Assembly (NCBI GenBank): GCA_037139095.1
Contig: JBAXHD010000081.1
Coordinates: 1-6,452 of the forward strand
DNA from: WLMZ01 sp037139095
Lineage (GTDB): Bacteria > Actinomycetota > Acidimicrobiia > Acidimicrobiales > Ilumatobacteraceae
DNA: 6,452 nucleotides
Reading direction: 5' to 3'
In this document: positions 5,027 to 6,452 of the stretch, piece after piece
Numbering within the stretch: the stretch's first letter is position 1
Layout of the letters: the number at the start of each line of letters is the position of its first letter
Notes under the pieces: generated by a model
Seen by the model: the letters and a program-made list of their open reading frames with translations, nothing else
Databases searched by the model: none
What the model was told of the DNA's origin: nothing
Made by a program: the position numbers and the translations under genes

Positions 5027-6196
5027 ATGGTACCTGCGCCACCGGTTGGCGGCGTCGCACCCAATCGACGGCATCGAATCTGGGCACTACCACTTGTGTC
5101 GATCGGCTTTGTCGCCCTCGCAGTAGTGCTGCTTTCTTCGTCGTTTACCGCTTCACGGTTCTCATCGATCAAGCGCCCGTACGCACTTGTTCCTGCCGAC
5201 GCCCAGAGTGTCGAGCCGCGAATGTCTATTGCTGGTACCAAGCGTTACGCAGCTGACGGAAGCATCTTGTTCGTCACCATCCGCGAGCCGCAGTTGTCCT
5301 TGCTGTCGTGGCTGATGGTTCGTCGAGAGAACGATGTGCAGTTGATGACCTTCGAAGACATCAACGGAAACGGCACGCCGCAGCAACAGAGCTCACGCGG
5401 ACGACGGCAAATGGTTTCCGCCAAGCAGGCCGCCGAATACGTGGCGCTCTCAAAGCTTGGTTACCCCATCGAACTCAAGCCGGGCAGCATCGTTGTCGAT
5501 CAGATCGTTTGCTTCAAGGTGAACGCCGATGGCACCAAGTGCACCGACGAGGCGCCGTCGGGCAAGGTGCTGCAGCCCGACGACGAACTGATCAGCATCG
5601 ACGGCACGTCCATCAAGACGCTCGACGATCTCCGGCCGATTCTCACGCGGCACAAAGCAGGCGACAAGGTTGAGGTTTCATACAACAGGCCTGGCAAGTC
5701 GGGTGTGCAAAAGGGTGAGGTCGAGCTGATTGCATCGCCCGACGACCCAAAGCGCGTCATCGTTGGTTTCTATCCGTTCGACACCACCGAGGTCGGCGCC
5801 TCACCCTTTCCGGTCACGATCGACACTGCTGGCATCGGTGGACCCTCGGCGGGCCTCGCGTTCACGCTTACGTTGATCGACGAGCTCACTCCCGGCGAGC
5901 TCACTGGCGGGCAACGAGTTGCGGTCACCGGCACCATCGATGTCGACGGCAAGGTAGGTCCCATTGGTGGGCTGGCGCAGAAGGCGTCAGCGGTGAAACA
6001 GACCGGCACAAAGTACTTTCTCGTGCCGGCCAGCCAGTCGGATGCCGAGATTGCTGCCGCCCGCGCGGTAGCTGGAAACCAGGTTCAGATCATTCCGGTC
6101 GGCACGATCGACGAAGCGCTCGCGGCGCTCACCAAGCTCGGCGGCAATGGCGATCATCTCGGGCTGCCGGGTAAGGGTTTCAAGCCGGCGTCGTAG
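5027..6196 (+). CDS. Membrane-anchored PDZ-domain Lon-type (S16) serine protease, YlbL-like
   Basis: From ATG 5027 the protein has 389 residues. A short basic N-terminus is followed by one membrane helix (about 19-40, WALPLVSIGFVALAVVLLSSS). A conserved extracytoplasmic region (about 50-150) precedes a PDZ domain (about 150-235; LQPDDELISIDGTSIKTLDD). The C-terminal Lon proteolytic domain spans about 240-372. The Ser-Lys dyad is intact: Ser274 in GGPSAGL and Lys319 in GPIGGLAQKASAV, matching the Lon DGPSAG and GGLKEK motifs. There is no AAA+ ATPase domain, so substrates must be unfolded or recognised through PDZ. The family is widespread in Gram-positive bacteria as an envelope protease. GTG 5006, with GGTGA at 4996-5000, is an alternative start that adds seven residues. 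ATG 5027 avoids overlapping the divergent gene. Ends at TAG, 62 bp before the DivIVA-domain gene. Confidence 0.93.
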   Translation: MVPAPPVGGVAPNRRHRIWALPLVSIGFVALAVVLLSSSFTASRFSSIKRPYALVPADAQSVEPRMSIAGTKRYAADGSILFVTIREPQLSLLSWLMVRRENDVQLMTFEDINGNGTPQQQSSRGRRQMVSAKQAAEYVALSKLGYPIELKPGSIVVDQIVCFKVNADGTKCTDEAPSGKVLQPDDELISIDGTSIKTLDDLRPILTRHKAGDKVEVSYNRPGKSGVQKGEVELIASPDDPKRVIVGFYPFDTTEVGASPFPVTIDTAGIGGPSAGLAFTLTLIDELTPGELTGGQRVAVTGTIDVDGKVGPIGGLAQKASAVKQTGTKYFLVPASQSDAEIAAARAVAGNQVQIIPVGTIDEALAALTKLGGNGDHLGLPGKGFKPAS

Positions 6197-6211
6197 CGCA
6201 ACCTGCGCAAA

Positions 6212-6243
6212 GTCGATTGCCACCACTCGCGTCTCGAATCGAC
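6212..6243. repeat. 7-bp inverted repeat upstream of the DivIVA-domain gene
   Basis: GTCGATT (6212-6218) and AATCGAC (6237-6243) are perfect inverted copies 18 bp apart, the second ending one base before the TACGAT hexamer. The position suits a dimeric regulator site at the promoter. The loop is long and no T tract follows, so a terminator is unlikely. Chance occurrence is not excluded. Confidence 0.35.
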
Positions 6244-6244
6244 C

Positions 6245-6250
6245 TACGAT
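6245..6250 (+). promoter_or_regulatory. -10 hexamer TACGAT, leaderless promoter
   Basis: TACGAT matches TANNNT and ends 8 nt before ATG 6259, the third such arrangement in this window. It suggests that the DivIVA-domain gene is transcribed separately from the protease gene in front of it. A TTGCCA at 6217-6222 is 22 bp away, too far for a standard -35. Confidence 0.5.
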
Positions 6251-6258
6251 TCCCCGCA

Positions 6259-6452
6259 ATGGCCATTTCCTTTTCGCGCCCAGATCCGTCGTCGGCGGCA
6301 TCGGTCTCGTCTGCGCAGTTCCCCACGTCTCGTCGGGGCTTCGATCAGGCCGAGGTCCGCGACTTCTTGCGTATGGTTGCCGCCGAGCTCGCGCGCTTGC
6401 AAGAGCGCGAACGCTTCCTCGAGCGCGAGCTGCGCTCGTCGCAGCATCCGGG
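6259..6452 (+). CDS. DivIVA-domain protein, 3' end missing
   Basis: The frame from ATG 6259 stays open to the right edge (64 complete codons plus two bases). After a Ser-rich lead (about residues 9-19) comes the DivIVA N-terminal signature AQFPTSRRGFDQAEVRDFL (19-37), matching the family pattern F-x-x-x-x-R-G-Y/F-x-x-x-E-V-D/R-x-F-L. A heptad-like helix rich in Arg, Glu and Leu follows (VAAELARLQERERFLERELR, 40-59), the beginning of the expected coiled coil. DivIVA/Wag31-type proteins sense curved membrane at poles and septa and organise division or polar growth. Many actinobacteria also carry shorter DivIVA-domain proteins of unclear role, and the missing C-terminus prevents choosing between them. 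Start choice rests on the TACGAT hexamer 8 nt upstream and on the signature lying near the N-terminus, as is normal. Confidence 0.85.
   Translation, partial: MAISFSRPDPSSAASVSSAQFPTSRRGFDQAEVRDFLRMVAAELARLQERERFLERELRSSQHP

Noticed and set aside
5017..5241. Upstream extension of the small minus-strand membrane protein to ATG 5241.
   Set aside because: It is antisense to the N-terminal membrane helix region of the PDZ-Lon protease and looks like shadow sequence; the membrane protein proper begins near 5016.
1..6452. tRNA or rRNA genes, CRISPR arrays, insertion sequences, integrases, toxin-antitoxin or phage-defence genes.
   Set aside because: Reading both strands gave no cloverleaf with a conserved T arm, no regularly spaced repeats, and no transposase, nuclease or defence motif.

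Overview
The window reads as an ordinary stretch of chromosome from a high-GC actinobacterium, most likely a member of Acidimicrobiia (Ilumatobacter-like). That placement is inferred from gene content: a CadI/ArsI-type glyoxalase, a single-pass PDZ plus Lon-protease (YlbL-type) protein, a DivIVA-domain protein and an alanyl-tRNA editing protein. Several genes also have a TANNNT -10 hexamer 7 to 8 nt before the start codon, the usual arrangement of leaderless transcripts in Actinobacteria. No rRNA, tRNA, CRISPR array, insertion sequence, phage gene or integrase was found, and nothing points to a defence or mobile island.

Layout. At 3-548 (+) lies the 3' part of a DsbA-family oxidoreductase cut by the window edge. 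Convergent to it is a two-gene minus-strand unit: a 204-residue protein of unknown function (1481-2095) followed 8 nt later by a nucleoside hydrolase (579-1472). Divergent from this unit is an AlaX-type Ala-tRNA editing hydrolase (2140-2847, +). Its stop codon directly abuts the stop of a convergent ArsI/CadI glyoxalase-fold gene (2848-3339, -). The 375 bp upstream of that gene (3340-3714) holds no recognised gene. Next come a small two-helix membrane protein (3727-4113, +) and, convergent with a 14-bp overlap, a minus-strand pair: a two-helix membrane protein (4702-5016) and a HEAT-repeat protein (4100-4705) joined by an ATGA stop/start overlap. Divergent from this pair is a membrane-anchored PDZ-Lon protease (5027-6196, +). 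The window ends inside a DivIVA-domain gene starting at 6259 that is open to the right edge.

How the genes work together. Most are independent housekeeping or stress functions: disulfide/thiol chemistry, nucleoside salvage, tRNA proofreading and arsenic or metal response. The only units supported by spacing are unknown protein with nucleoside hydrolase, and membrane protein with HEAT-repeat protein. The protease and the DivIVA gene are neighbours on one strand, but the latter appears to have its own promoter. I found no convincing novel system. The most useful observations are the precise leaderless promoter/start pairs, the Cys-to-Asp change in the AlaX metal motif, the extra vicinal cysteine pair in the ArsI tail, and the two small unknown gene families.
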